DNA of 64,000 nucleotides, from positions 62,001-126,000 of the forward strand of contig NZ_JAQFVF010000018.1 in assembly GCF_027789125.1 (NCBI RefSeq), written 5' to 3'. Shown here in pieces: positions 34,219-43,143 of this stretch (within the stretch, counting starts at the first letter, position 1; every line of letters begins with the position of its first letter). The notes under the pieces are model-generated. The model did not search any database, was not told where the DNA came from, and worked only from the letters and a program-made list of their open reading frames with translations. The position numbers and the translations under genes are program-made. Source of the stretch: Paenibacillus aestuarii (lineage in GTDB: Bacteria > Bacillota > Bacilli > Paenibacillales > NBRC-103111).

Positions 34219-34367
34219 TATTTCATCCCTTTACGCAGCTAGTTATCATGATGTGAGAAGATGAAATTGGTTCACTCTATTTAATTATTATACTAGTTAA
34301 AAAGTTGCTATGTCATTGGTATCTAGTGGCTTCGCTGCCTAATCTATCGTATCTACCAGATCAAGTC

Positions 34368-34402
34368 AGGGTCGGCTGGAACTTTCAGCGGATCCTTTTT
34401 TA
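34368..34402 (+). terminator. terminator-like hairpin in the lytS leader
   Basis: AGGGTCGGCTG/CAGCGGATCCT pairs with one mismatch and one G-U, followed by TTTTTT. No plus-strand gene lies immediately upstream, so it could act on the lytS leader itself. Confidence 0.55.
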
Positions 34403-34456
34403 TTTTCAACATCCCCTGTTATCTGCTAGGATTACGTTAGGAATGAGGTGAGAAAC

Positions 34457-36058
34457 ATGATTCAGCTTTTCGTAGATATGATGGAGCGGGTCGGTTTTTT
34501 GATCGCGCTTGCCTTTGTCTTCTCGCGAAGCCGCTGGATGCGCAGCTATATGAGCTACCAAGCGGATCGGACGCATCAATGGCGCTTTCTGCTCTTCTTT
34601 TCCGCTTATGCGATTCTTGCCACGTATTCGGGCGTAACGGTGTCTAATTTCACCTACCAGCCGGCGCCATGGATCGGCGAAGTATCACCGACTGCCGCGA
34701 TCGCGAATGCGCGAACAGTCGGTGTTGTCATCGCCGGACTGCTCGGCGGCGTCCCAAGCGGGTTTATCGTCGGTACGCTGGCCGGTCTGCACCGCTATAC
34801 GTTAGGCGGTTTTGTCGCTGTAGCGTGTACGATTGCGCCGATCCTGCAAGGGATCTTGGCCGGACTTTGCCGCGACGCCTTCAAGAAGCGGTTCCGCAAA
34901 GAGTCTGCGGTCCAGCTTGCTTTTCTGGTAGGCTTCATGGCCGAGGCCCTGCAGATGCTGCTAATCTTGCTTCTGGCCAAGCCCTGGGAGGACGCGGTCA
35001 GCTTGGTCACGCTCATTGGGATCCCGCAAACACTGGCGAACAGCGTTGGGGTGGCGCTATATTTTGTGCTGTATAACACGATGGAGCGGGAAGAGGCGCG
35101 GATCGGGGCCGAGCATGCGCATAAAGCTTTGCAAATTGCCGACATGACCATGCCGTTATGGCGGTTGGAGTTCGATAAAGCGGTGGCGGAAATTTCCAAA
35201 GTGCTCATCGAAGAAATGAGAGCGGTCGGCACTTTTTTCAGCAAAGATGGGGTGTCATGGGTTGCCGAGGGACGGAGAACGAAGCATTGGAATGACTTGC
35301 TCATTCGTGTGCCGAACCGACCGCAGGCAGTTCAATTTCGCCTCTACTATGACAGGGAGCAGGATAATAATCCGTCCCGCAGGCGGATGCTGTCCTCGCT
35401 TGCCGACCTGCTGTCGCAGCAATATGCGTTCGTCGAGTCCGAACGGCAAACGCAGCTGCTCGCCGATGCGGAGATTCGTTCCCTGCAGTCGCAGATGAAT
35501 CCGCATTTTCTTTTCAATGTGCTGAATACGGTAAAATCGTTTATCCGCACGAAGCCGGAAGAAGCGCGCCAGATGGTGATGCATTTGTCCAAATTTTTGC
35601 GTAAAAATATGAGCCATGGCAATCAGCGCTTGGTCACCATCCGTGATGAATATGAAATGGTGATGTCTTATCTGAGCTTGATTAAGTCCCGTCAGGGGGA
35701 TCAGATGGAGTTTTATGCCGATATTGATGAAAAGCTGATGGAACACACAATTCCACCGTTTACGATTCAACCCTTGGTTGAAAACGCGGTCGTGCATGGC
35801 ATCAAAAACAAGACAGGCACAGGCATGATCCGGCTGACCGTGAAGGAAGCGGAAGATCAGGGCCGGCTGCGTACGAGAATTACGGTCGAAGATAATGGCG
35901 TCGGTATGGCGGACAACGCCACAGAGCAGGGGGAACATGCCGGTGTGGCTTTGCGGAACATCGAGCAGCGATTGAGCTTTTATTACGGCAGCGAGCGGCC
36001 GCTGGAGATTGACAGCAAGCCGGGCGAAGGCACAATGGTTAGATTTTGGGTGAGGTGA
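34457..36058 (+). CDS. lytS: LytS-family sensor histidine kinase
   Basis: 533-residue membrane kinase. Residues 1-190 form the 5TM-LYT domain (RSYMSYQADRT, FSAYAILATYSG, GEVSPTAAIANARTVGVVIAG). A middle signalling region precedes a His_kinase domain with QSQMNPHFLFNVLNTVKSFI (His350) and an HATPase with ITVEDNGVGM. GAGGTGAG lies before the ATG at 34457; a GTG at 34448 is less likely. It is followed within eight bases by lytT and then cstA. In Bacillus LytS senses extracellular pyruvate; the cstA neighbour supports a similar role here. Confidence 0.94.
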   Translation: MIQLFVDMMERVGFLIALAFVFSRSRWMRSYMSYQADRTHQWRFLLFFSAYAILATYSGVTVSNFTYQPAPWIGEVSPTAAIANARTVGVVIAGLLGGVPSGFIVGTLAGLHRYTLGGFVAVACTIAPILQGILAGLCRDAFKKRFRKESAVQLAFLVGFMAEALQMLLILLLAKPWEDAVSLVTLIGIPQTLANSVGVALYFVLYNTMEREEARIGAEHAHKALQIADMTMPLWRLEFDKAVAEISKVLIEEMRAVGTFFSKDGVSWVAEGRRTKHWNDLLIRVPNRPQAVQFRLYYDREQDNNPSRRRMLSSLADLLSQQYAFVESERQTQLLADAEIRSLQSQMNPHFLFNVLNTVKSFIRTKPEEARQMVMHLSKFLRKNMSHGNQRLVTIRDEYEMVMSYLSLIKSRQGDQMEFYADIDEKLMEHTIPPFTIQPLVENAVVHGIKNKTGTGMIRLTVKEAEDQGRLRTRITVEDNGVGMADNATEQGEHAGVALRNIEQRLSFYYGSERPLEIDSKPGEGTMVRFWVR

Positions 36059-36065
36059 TGGAAAG

Positions 36066-36815
36066 ATGGGCTGGAATATTGTGATTGCCGATGATGAAGC
36101 TCCGGCTAGGGAAGAATTGGTATATCTGTTGGAAAATTGCGAAGAAGTGGACAAGGTGACCGCAGCCACCGGCGGCATGGATGCCATCAAAAAAGTGAAG
36201 GAGCAGGCGCCTGATGTGCTCTTTCTCGATATGGACATGCCTGATTTGAATGGGCTGCAGGTAGCGGAGATCGTCGCGGACATTCATCCACAGACGAAAA
36301 TCGTATTCTCGACGGCGTATGATCAATATGCGATCCATGCCTTCAAGCTGCGCGCGTTTCATTACATGCTTAAGCCGTACGATGAGGAGGATATCGCGAT
36401 TGTTTTTCGTGAGCTGCGAAAAATCCAGCAGCCGAACGACACCGCGCCAGGCGCTCCAAGCGGGACTTCGTCAATGAAGACAAGCGTGAAGCTTGCGCTT
36501 GAATTGGAAGAAGGCATAATCTATGTTTTCCCCAAAGATATCATATATATCAGCAAAGAGCTTAAACATGTGGAGGTTCACCTCTACGACCGGGCGTATC
36601 ATGTCTCCTATACCCTGACAGAGCTAGAGATGAAGCTAGAGCCATACGGCTTTTTTCGCTGCCATAAAAGCTATCTCGTGAATCTTGCCGCCATCTCGGA
36701 AATGAAGTCTTGGGTTAATGGGGCGTACAACCTGATGATGGAAGACGCCGCGCGCAGCAGCATTCCGGTTAGCCGCAATTATGTGAAGCAGCTGCGTTTG
36801 AAACTCGAAATCTGA
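36066..36815 (+). CDS. lytT: LytT-family response regulator with LytTR domain
   Basis: 249-residue regulator. The receiver has VIADDEAPAREEL, the phospho-acceptor in LFLDMDMPD (Asp55) and the lysine in HYMLKPY. The C-terminal LytTR DNA-binding domain is recognised by ELKHVEVHLYD, FFRCHKSYLVNLAAI and PVSRNYVKQLR. Cognate partner of the LytS gene just upstream. The likely target is cstA immediately downstream, whose promoter has a poor -35 as expected for an activated gene. Confidence 0.94.
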   Translation: MGWNIVIADDEAPAREELVYLLENCEEVDKVTAATGGMDAIKKVKEQAPDVLFLDMDMPDLNGLQVAEIVADIHPQTKIVFSTAYDQYAIHAFKLRAFHYMLKPYDEEDIAIVFRELRKIQQPNDTAPGAPSGTSSMKTSVKLALELEEGIIYVFPKDIIYISKELKHVEVHLYDRAYHVSYTLTELEMKLEPYGFFRCHKSYLVNLAAISEMKSWVNGAYNLMMEDAARSSIPVSRNYVKQLRLKLEI

Positions 36816-36854
36816 CATCATGCACCTTGAAAACGGTATGATGCGCTGCAGCTA

Positions 36855-36883
36855 TTTCGATTTGAGCCCAAACGAGCTATACT
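36855..36883 (+). promoter_or_regulatory. promoter of the CstA-type gene
   Basis: Weak TTTCGA -35, exactly 17 bases, TATACT -10. The poor -35 fits activator dependence on LytT. Confidence 0.55.
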
Positions 36884-36886
36884 CCA

Positions 36887-36900
36887 TGTAAGCGCTGACA
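36887..36900. promoter_or_regulatory. cre site (CcpA catabolite repression)
   Basis: TGTAAGCGCTGACA fits the cre consensus TGWAANCGNTNWCA at every position. It begins three bases after the -10 of the cstA promoter, a position expected to block transcription. Confidence 0.75.
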
Positions 36901-36928
36901 TTCAAGCTTAATGGAGGGGTTCATCAAT

Positions 36929-38995
36929 ATGGTGTTAAAAAACAAATATGTTTCCTACATCGTCTGGGCAGCGATCGCTGCACTGGGGGCAGCAGGTTTC
37001 GCTATGCTGGCGCTCTCGCGCGGCGAGAGCATTTCGGCGGTGTGGCTCATTATCGCTGCGATCTGTACGTATGCCTTCGGGTACCGCTTTTACAGCCGAT
37101 TCATTGCCCGCAAGATTTATGAGCTGAACGATAAGCGCGCGACACCGGCGCATGTGCTCAACGATGGCAAGGACTACGTGCCAACGAATAAATATGTGTT
37201 GTTCGGTCACCATTTCGCGGCCATCGCAGGTGCCGGTCCGCTCGTTGGTCCGATACTCGCTGCTCAGATGGGGTACTTGCCCAGCATTCTGTGGATTATT
37301 ATCGGGGCCGTGCTCGCAGGATGCGTACAAGACTTTGTTACGCTCGTCGGTTCCATGCGCCGTGACGGCAAATCGCTGGGGCAAATGGCCAAGGATGAGA
37401 TCGGCCGCTTCACCGGCACGTTAGCTTCGATTGCAACATTAGCGATTTTGATTATCATTGTTGCTGTATTAGGTCTCGTTGTTGTGAAAGCGTTAGCAGA
37501 ATCGCCTTGGGGCATGTTCACGATTGCGATGACAATGCCGATTGCTGTTTTCATGGGCTTTTATATGCGATATATTCGTCCTGGTAAAGTGATTGAAGGC
37601 TCCATTATCGGCTTTGTTCTGTTGATGATCGTTCTCTGGTCGGGACAATATGTAGCAGCAAGTCCCGCTTTGTCCGCGATGTTCACATTCACAGCGCCGC
37701 AGATCGCGATACTTATGATCATATATGGGCTTATCGCTTCGATCTTACCGGTCTGGGTATTGCTGGCGCCTCGCGACTACTTAAGCTCTTTCCTGAAAAT
37801 CGGCGTTATCCTGTTGTTGGCAGGCGGAATTCTACTGCTTTTACCGGAATTAAAAATGCCTGCGGTCACCAAGTTCATTGATGGCACAGGTCCTGTGTTC
37901 AGCGGCAACTTGTTCCCGTTCTTGTTTATCACCATCGCTTGCGGGGCGGTTTCCGGGTTCCATTCCTTGATTTCATCCGGTACGACGCCGAAAATGATCG
38001 ATCGCGAAAGCCACGCCCCGTTTATCGGCTTCGCCGGTATGGCTGCGGAATCTTTCGTCGCCGTCATGGCGCTGATCGCCGCGTGTTCCCTGGAGCCCGG
38101 TATCTACTTCGCGATGAATGCTTCGCCTGCAGCGATTGGCACCGATGCGGCTGCCGTCGCGGCCAAAATTTCCAGCTGGGGCTTCACCTTAACGGCAGAC
38201 CAAATTACGAGCACCGCCAAAGAAATCGGCGAGAAAACGATTCTTTCCCGCACAGGCGGCGCGCCGACCTTAGCCGTGGGGATGGCGGAAATTTTCTCGA
38301 CGTTCTTAAACGGAGCCAAAGCGTTTTGGTACCATTTTGCCATACTGTTCGAAGCGGTCTTTATCTTGACAGCCGTTGATGCAGGTACGCGCGTAGGCCG
38401 GTTCATGCTGCAGGATTTGGTCGGCAACTTCTATAAACCTTTTGGCCAAACGAAAAATTTCAAATACAATTTCATCGCTTCGCTGCTTGTATGTATCGCT
38501 TGGGGCTACTTCCTGTACCAAGGGGCGGTCGATCCGTTCGGCGGGATCAACTCCTTATGGGCGTTGTTCGGCATTGCCAACCAAATGCTGGCGGCTATCG
38601 CCTTAGCCGTAGCGGTTACGATTATGATCAAAATGGGAAAAGCCCGCTACGCTTGGGTTGGCTTCATCCCGTTTGCTTTCCTGGCGGTGACAACGCTGAC
38701 AGCCGGCTTCCAGAAAGCTTTTTCGACAAATCCGAGCATCGGTTTCATTGCAGCCGCGAAAAAGTATCAAGCTGGCATCGACTCCGGACAAGTGATTGCG
38801 CCGGCGAAAAATATGGCCGTCATGCAGCAAATTGTGACGAATAACTATGTGGATGCGGCTTTGACGATATTTTTCGGCATCGTTGTTCTTCTGATGATCA
38901 TCATCTCGATACGCTTATGGATGCAGATTTTGTTTAAAAAGCAAGTGCCGCAGCTGCAAGAGGCGCCTTTCGTTCAATCTACTTTTGGAGCGTGA
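36929..38995 (+). CDS. cstA: CstA-family peptide/pyruvate transporter
   Basis: 688-residue inner-membrane protein with about 16-18 helices. Family signatures are FGHHFAAIAGAGPLVGPILAAQ, LGWxxG-like WIIIGAVLAGCVQDF, CGAVSGFHSLISSGTTPKMI and DAGTRVGRFMLQDL. Homologues in E. coli (CstA, BtsT) take up pyruvate and peptides under control of BtsS/BtsR-like systems. GGAGGGG precedes the ATG at 36929; the frame opens at 36911. The lytS-lytT-cstA order with a cre site points to induced and catabolite-repressed carbon uptake. Confidence 0.93.
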   Translation: MVLKNKYVSYIVWAAIAALGAAGFAMLALSRGESISAVWLIIAAICTYAFGYRFYSRFIARKIYELNDKRATPAHVLNDGKDYVPTNKYVLFGHHFAAIAGAGPLVGPILAAQMGYLPSILWIIIGAVLAGCVQDFVTLVGSMRRDGKSLGQMAKDEIGRFTGTLASIATLAILIIIVAVLGLVVVKALAESPWGMFTIAMTMPIAVFMGFYMRYIRPGKVIEGSIIGFVLLMIVLWSGQYVAASPALSAMFTFTAPQIAILMIIYGLIASILPVWVLLAPRDYLSSFLKIGVILLLAGGILLLLPELKMPAVTKFIDGTGPVFSGNLFPFLFITIACGAVSGFHSLISSGTTPKMIDRESHAPFIGFAGMAAESFVAVMALIAACSLEPGIYFAMNASPAAIGTDAAAVAAKISSWGFTLTADQITSTAKEIGEKTILSRTGGAPTLAVGMAEIFSTFLNGAKAFWYHFAILFEAVFILTAVDAGTRVGRFMLQDLVGNFYKPFGQTKNFKYNFIASLLVCIAWGYFLYQGAVDPFGGINSLWALFGIANQMLAAIALAVAVTIMIKMGKARYAWVGFIPFAFLAVTTLTAGFQKAFSTNPSIGFIAAAKKYQAGIDSGQVIAPAKNMAVMQQIVTNNYVDAALTIFFGIVVLLMIIISIRLWMQILFKKQVPQLQEAPFVQSTFGA

Positions 38996-38999
38996 TGGT

Positions 39000-39194
39000 A
39001 TGAGGATGTTCGCCAGTTTTTCGCGCAAGATGAATACGACGGTCAAGATTATATTCAACATTCCCGATTATGCTAGGTATGTGCAGCATCAGCAGGAGCA
39101 TCATCCCGGCGAGCCGGTGATGACGGAGAAAGAGTTCTACATGCGCTCTCTGCATGAAAGGTATGAAAGCGGTAAAGTGAACAGATGCTGCTAG
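39000..39194 (+). CDS. YbdD/YjiX-like small protein (DUF466)
   Basis: 64-residue protein starting right after the cstA stop, with GGAG nine bases before the ATG. It shows the family pattern NIPDYARYVQHQQEHHPGEPVMTEKEFYM. In enterobacteria YjiX and YbdD are partners encoded behind BtsT and CstA and help transport. The C-terminal CC is an extra feature. No membrane helix. The conserved gene order makes the assignment firm despite its size. Confidence 0.88.
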   Translation: MRMFASFSRKMNTTVKIIFNIPDYARYVQHQQEHHPGEPVMTEKEFYMRSLHERYESGKVNRCC

Positions 39195-39549
39195 GAATGG
39201 CGGTGTAGGGGGAGACTCCTGCACTGCTTTTTTTGTGCGCGGGATGGCTTTTGGAGTGAGCGGATGAGTATGTGGGGCAGGCGTGTATTCAGCCCGTTTT
39301 TTTATCTTTCCGACTGCATTAAATATGATAAAATTAATAGAGAAACGAGAAGCAAGCACTAAAGCTAATTATAAAAAAGTTAAGGAGGGAAAATGTTTGA
39401 AGGCCGCGATTGACGGTTGTTTGCGAAGAAAGATCTAGAATTGGACCCCTCCATGTTCTTGGGTCCCGCAGTTACGTCGCATAACGAACTGTGACGGTAA
39501 CGGCTCAGTTTAATGACGTTACTCATTTATAAATTAAGGAGAGATATAA
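39195..39549. other. gene-free leader with a mini-ORF and hairpins
   Basis: About 355 bases without a normal gene. AAGGAGG at 39382-39388 precedes short open frames: ATG 39393 (6 codons) and TTG 39397 (13 codons, ending 39438). GGACCC/GGGTCC (about 39444-39467) and GTTAC-GTC/GACGGTAAC (about 39471-39503) can pair. The region runs into the first aldo/keto reductase gene. Confidence 0.5.
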
Positions 39550-40401
39550 ATGAAAGCGCTAACTGATCATTATGTATTACAAAATGGAATTCAGATTCCA
39601 TGCATAGGTTTCGGTACATGGCAGACGCCAAATGGAGAAATCGCAGAATCCGCTGTAAAGGATGCAATCGCACTGGGGTATCGCCACATTGACACCGCTG
39701 CTGGATACGGCAACGAGGAAAGTGTCGGTATTGCTGTAAAACAAAGCGGTATCGCAAGGGAAAATATGTTTATTACCAGCAAGCTGCAAAATCCGGAACA
39801 CGGCTATGAGAATACAATAGCAGCTTTTAATCAAACGATGAAAAATTTGGATATGGATTATCTTGATCTATATTTGATTCATTGGCCGAATCCAATTAAA
39901 TTCAGAAATAGCTGGCAAGAGGCGAACGCAGGTACATGGAAGGCATTTGAGGAATTGTATAATGCCGGGCGTATCCGTGCCATTGGCATCAGTAATTTCC
40001 ATCCTCATCATATCGAGGAGCTCATGAAAACGGCGACAATTGCCCCTATGGTCAATCAAATTCGGCTATGTCCAGGAGATACGCAGGACGAGCTAGTCAC
40101 TTATTGTAAAGATCGCCACATTTTACTGGAAGCATATAGCCCGCTTGGAACCGGATTAATCTTTGAAGTGCCCGAGATGAAGGTTCTTGCACAAAAGTAC
40201 GGGAAAACGATTGCACAGATCTGCATTCGCTGGAGCCTGCAGATGGGCTTTTTGCCTTTGCCTAAATCCGTAACCGTCTCGCGCATCAAGGAAAATGCCG
40301 ATGTCTTTGATTTCGAACTTTCGGCACAGGATGTGCAGACGATTTCAAATTTAAAAGGCTGCTGCGGATTCTCCCGTGACCCTGATACCATTACATTTTA
40401 A
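39550..40401 (+). CDS. aldo/keto reductase (AKR5-like, 2,5-diketogluconate reductase type)
   Basis: 283-residue NADPH-dependent TIM-barrel reductase. Marks are IGFGTWQTP, GYRHIDTAAGYGNEESVG (catalytic Asp and Tyr), FITSKL (catalytic Lys), YLIHWP (catalytic His), and ICIRWSLQMGFLPLPKSV, the cofactor site. AAGGAGAG fits the ATG. Transcribed together with another reductase 34 bases downstream. Reduces aldehydes, ketones or keto-sugars; substrate not predictable. Confidence 0.92.
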   Translation: MKALTDHYVLQNGIQIPCIGFGTWQTPNGEIAESAVKDAIALGYRHIDTAAGYGNEESVGIAVKQSGIARENMFITSKLQNPEHGYENTIAAFNQTMKNLDMDYLDLYLIHWPNPIKFRNSWQEANAGTWKAFEELYNAGRIRAIGISNFHPHHIEELMKTATIAPMVNQIRLCPGDTQDELVTYCKDRHILLEAYSPLGTGLIFEVPEMKVLAQKYGKTIAQICIRWSLQMGFLPLPKSVTVSRIKENADVFDFELSAQDVQTISNLKGCCGFSRDPDTITF

Positions 40402-40435
40402 AAAGCGATGATGTAGATGAATTGGAGGTTGTCAT

Positions 40436-41404
40436 ATGCCGTATAAAAACTTGCCCAAGACGAGTCTTAAAGTTTCCAAGTTAAGCCTTGGAACGATGAT
40501 GTTTGGTGGACAAACAAGCGAAGCTGACAGTTTGAAAATTATGGACTACGCATTTGCGCATGGCATCAATTTTTTTGATACCGCAAACACTTATAATCAA
40601 GGCGAAAGTGAAAAGATCGTCGGCAAGGGTCTCAAAGGCAGACGAGACGAGATTATTGTTGCGACCAAGGTACGCGGTCAAATGGGTCAAAACCCTAATA
40701 ACGCGGGGCTAAGCCGCCGAAATATTCTCTCTGCTGTTGATGCCAGCCTAAAGAGACTGGATACTGATTATATCGACATCTACTACATGCATGCGCCCGA
40801 CTACGAAACTTCTATTGAAGAATCGCTTGAAACCATGTCTACGTTGGTGAAAAGTGGAAAAATTCGTTATGTTGGCGTCAGCAACTATGCCGCTTGGCAG
40901 ATCGCCGATATGTTGTCTATTTGCGATAAACGCAATTATGTAGCGCCAATTATCACCCAAAATGTGTATAACCCCATTACTCGCGGCATCGAAACGGAGC
41001 TCATTCCTTTTTTAAATGCGCATGACCTGGGAATGGCCATCTATAATCCTATTGCCGGAGGATTGCTGGCTGGTAAACATAAATCAGGCAAGCCTGCAGA
41101 AAATACACGTTTTGCCAACAACGATACCTACTTTGACCGCTACTGGTCCGATGAAAACTTTGCCGCTGTCGACAAGCTTACTCGGATTGCTGCAGAATGC
41201 GGAGTAAGTATTCTGCAGCTTGCGATGAAATGGTGCGACGCCCAAACGAGCGTGTCGAGCATCATTTCTGGCGTAAGCCGACTGGAGCAGATCGAGCAGA
41301 ATATTGCGTCGCTAGAGGGAGAACCGCTGGATGCCGAAACTCTGTTGAAATGCGATGATGTATGGCGCTCATTGGCAGGTACACGGTTTGGATATAACCG
41401 GTAA
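40436..41404 (+). CDS. aldo/keto reductase (YajO/Tas-like)
   Basis: 322-residue member of the larger AKR group. Catalytic residues are visible in INFFDTANTYNQGESE (Asp and Tyr), IIVATKVRG (Lys) and IYYMHAPD (His). The segment SNYAAWQIADML and the C-terminal VSSIISGVSRLEQIEQN also fit. GGAGG precedes the ATG. It is the second reductase of a two-gene unit and is only distantly related to the first. Confidence 0.92.
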   Translation: MPYKNLPKTSLKVSKLSLGTMMFGGQTSEADSLKIMDYAFAHGINFFDTANTYNQGESEKIVGKGLKGRRDEIIVATKVRGQMGQNPNNAGLSRRNILSAVDASLKRLDTDYIDIYYMHAPDYETSIEESLETMSTLVKSGKIRYVGVSNYAAWQIADMLSICDKRNYVAPIITQNVYNPITRGIETELIPFLNAHDLGMAIYNPIAGGLLAGKHKSGKPAENTRFANNDTYFDRYWSDENFAAVDKLTRIAAECGVSILQLAMKWCDAQTSVSSIISGVSRLEQIEQNIASLEGEPLDAETLLKCDDVWRSLAGTRFGYNR

Positions 41405-41510
41405 ACAGTTGGTTGAGTTAATTATAATTAATCTTTCCCTATTATGGGGATGATCTTAATGTTATGCTGATGTTGCTGCTGAAAAATAAATCGTAATGAG
41501 GTGAGGGACA

Positions 41511-41555
41511 ATGAAAACAAAAACATATATGTCTTTTCCTCATGCTGCTTTTTAG
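41511..41555 (+). CDS. possible 14-residue leader peptide
   Basis: MKTKTYMSFPHAAF begins at an ATG after GAGGTGAGGGACA and is followed 20 bases on by a terminator. This arrangement resembles leader-peptide attenuators placed before antibiotic-resistance genes in Firmicutes. No intact resistance gene follows. Translation is unproved. Confidence 0.45.
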   Translation: MKTKTYMSFPHAAF

Positions 41556-41575
41556 TTGTTTATTACGGATACATG

Positions 41576-41608
41576 AAGCTCTGAGGGTAGGAACTCTCAG
41601 GGCTTTTC
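41576..41608 (+). terminator. attenuator-like hairpin after the leader peptide
   Basis: AAGCTCTGAG/CTCAGGGCTT stem with one G-U, followed by TTTTC. Confidence 0.65.
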
Positions 41609-41651
41609 TATTTAGGCAGAAGGAACGTTTAAGCTTTCTTGCCGGTCTATG

Positions 41652-41684
41652 ACAGCCACTTACAGAGTGGCTGTTATTTTTTTT
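41652..41684 (+). terminator. second intrinsic terminator
   Basis: ACAGCCACT/AGTGGCTGT perfect nine-bp stem with a five-base loop and a run of eight Ts. Confidence 0.85.
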
Positions 41685-41810
41685 AACTTCAGTATCGTTG
41701 TCCGTTATTCACCGCTTTCCAAATATGAAAGGATGATGCTTTATTAAAAGACTCGCTCAATATTTTCGCTCCCTACAATCCGGACAGTCAACTTACAGTA
41801 TGATTTATGA

Positions 41811-43043
41811 AGGTTCATTCTCTTAGATGAAAATAGGAATCAAGTTGTTCTCTCAGATTTTGCATTAAGAAAATGGGTTGAGCATATTGAGGCATTAAAT
41901 GAATGGATTCATAACCGGTCACGTTCTGATAAAGAAAATGGCGCTTTTTATTGTTTTCGTCCAACCAATGTGGTGTTGCAGCGTAATGCATCCTTTGTAG
42001 AAGTCATCTCGGAAAAATGGTATTTATGCTTAATGATTACAGTTCAACTTCCATTCAAGGATAATGATAAAGCAATGCGCATGCTCTGCAAAATGCTACC
42101 AAAAGAAGTGGAGGCGTTTATCGCCAAGTTTGATCTCACCCAATTAAATGCAGCCTATGCATTGGTAAAAAAACAAAATATGATTCGCGATTGGCTGAAA
42201 TCCAGTGATTATTGTGCGTTTATTGCGAATGGCAGCATCTTGCCAAGAAATAAAGACAACAGCGGGCCACTGGAGGGTGCCTTGCCTTTTACATCCCCGG
42301 AAGATGTTGAAGTTGAAATTTGTGGTTTGCGAGGAATGGGAATCAAGCATGGTGTTACGGTCATTACCGACGGTGGTTATTCAGGGAAAGTACAATGCTG
42401 GATGCACTAAATTCGGGGATTTACAATCACATCATAGGCGACGGGCGAGAATTTGTGATTACAGATCAAAGTGCAATGGAAATATCTGCAGAGGAAGGCC
42501 GTTCCATAAAAAATATGAATATTACGCCTTTCATAAAATGGATACCCAATAGTTCGGCTGAACAGTTTACGACTGACTACGCCTCAGGTTCCACATCTCA
42601 AGCTGCAAATATTATGGAGGCAATCAACATCGGGTGCAAGCTTCTTCTTATTGACGAAGACAGAAGTGCGACGAATTTTATGATTCAAGATATCAAAATG
42701 CGTTCATTAATCAAGCATGAACCCATTACACCATTTACGGAACGTGTCAGGGCACTTTATGAGGCTGTTGGTGTATCTTCCATTCTTGTAATTGGAGGCA
42801 GCGGTGAATTTTTATCCGTTGCTGATCAAAATCATCCTGATGGACAATTTTGTGCCAAAAAACGTAACCCAGGAAGCAAAAGAATTATGTAAACACGACA
42901 AACCACGCGAACGGATCCCCTTTACAAAATGGGAGATAGAAAGAAAAATAACCACCGATCACTTTTCGAGCTATCCACAGGGCAGTGGTACAGAAAAGCT
43001 GATGGTTTCAACCATGGGATATATCATGATAGGTGATGAGTGA
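41811..43043 (+). pseudogene. ABC-ATPase-domain P-loop protein (COG3044-like), frameshifted and 5'-truncated
   Basis: Three reading frames together give one protein of the ABC_ATPase family: GAFYCFRPTN, SDYCAFIANGSILPR, GMGIKHGVTVITDGGYSGK, then in another frame MLDALNSGIYNHIIGDGREFV, SGSTSQAANIMEAI, LLIDEDRSATNFMI, VIGGSGEFLSVAD, then IILMDNFVPKNVTQEAKEL. The first break is an apparent one-base loss in the A-run at 42387-42389, inside the Walker A motif (GGYSGKST expected); the second lies near 42827. The N-terminal 150 or so residues are missing. Base composition is more AT-rich than the flanks, suggesting acquisition. Function of the family is not established. Confidence 0.85.
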
Positions 43044-43143
43044 GATCCAAGCTCAAGAGGCCCTTATCGTAGCACACATAAGACAAACTCGAATTGACAT
43101 ATAAATTTCAGTAATTAAGCTCTGCGAGGGAGGGAAGTAAATT

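Larger units (their letters stand above)
41405..41810. other. AT-rich regulatory/decayed region
   Basis: No ordinary gene. It holds the palindrome TTAATTATAATTAA near 41420, a 14-codon leader ORF (41511-41555), two terminator hairpins and, from about 41740, an open stretch that may be the damaged start of the following pseudogene. Confidence 0.6.

Noticed and set aside
35255..36283. 342-codon minus-strand frame across lytS and lytT
   Set aside because: Long, but it lies opposite two unmistakable genes; the translation has no recognisable domain.
39440..39505. T-box-like element before the aldo/keto reductases
   Set aside because: The GGGTCCCGCAG stretch lacks the T-box core (AGGGTGGNACCGCG) and there is no antiterminator/terminator pair.
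41405..43043. Possible insertion sequence in the AT-rich segment
   Set aside because: No transposase motif, terminal inverted repeats or target duplications could be seen; the coding remains match an ABC-ATPase-domain protein.
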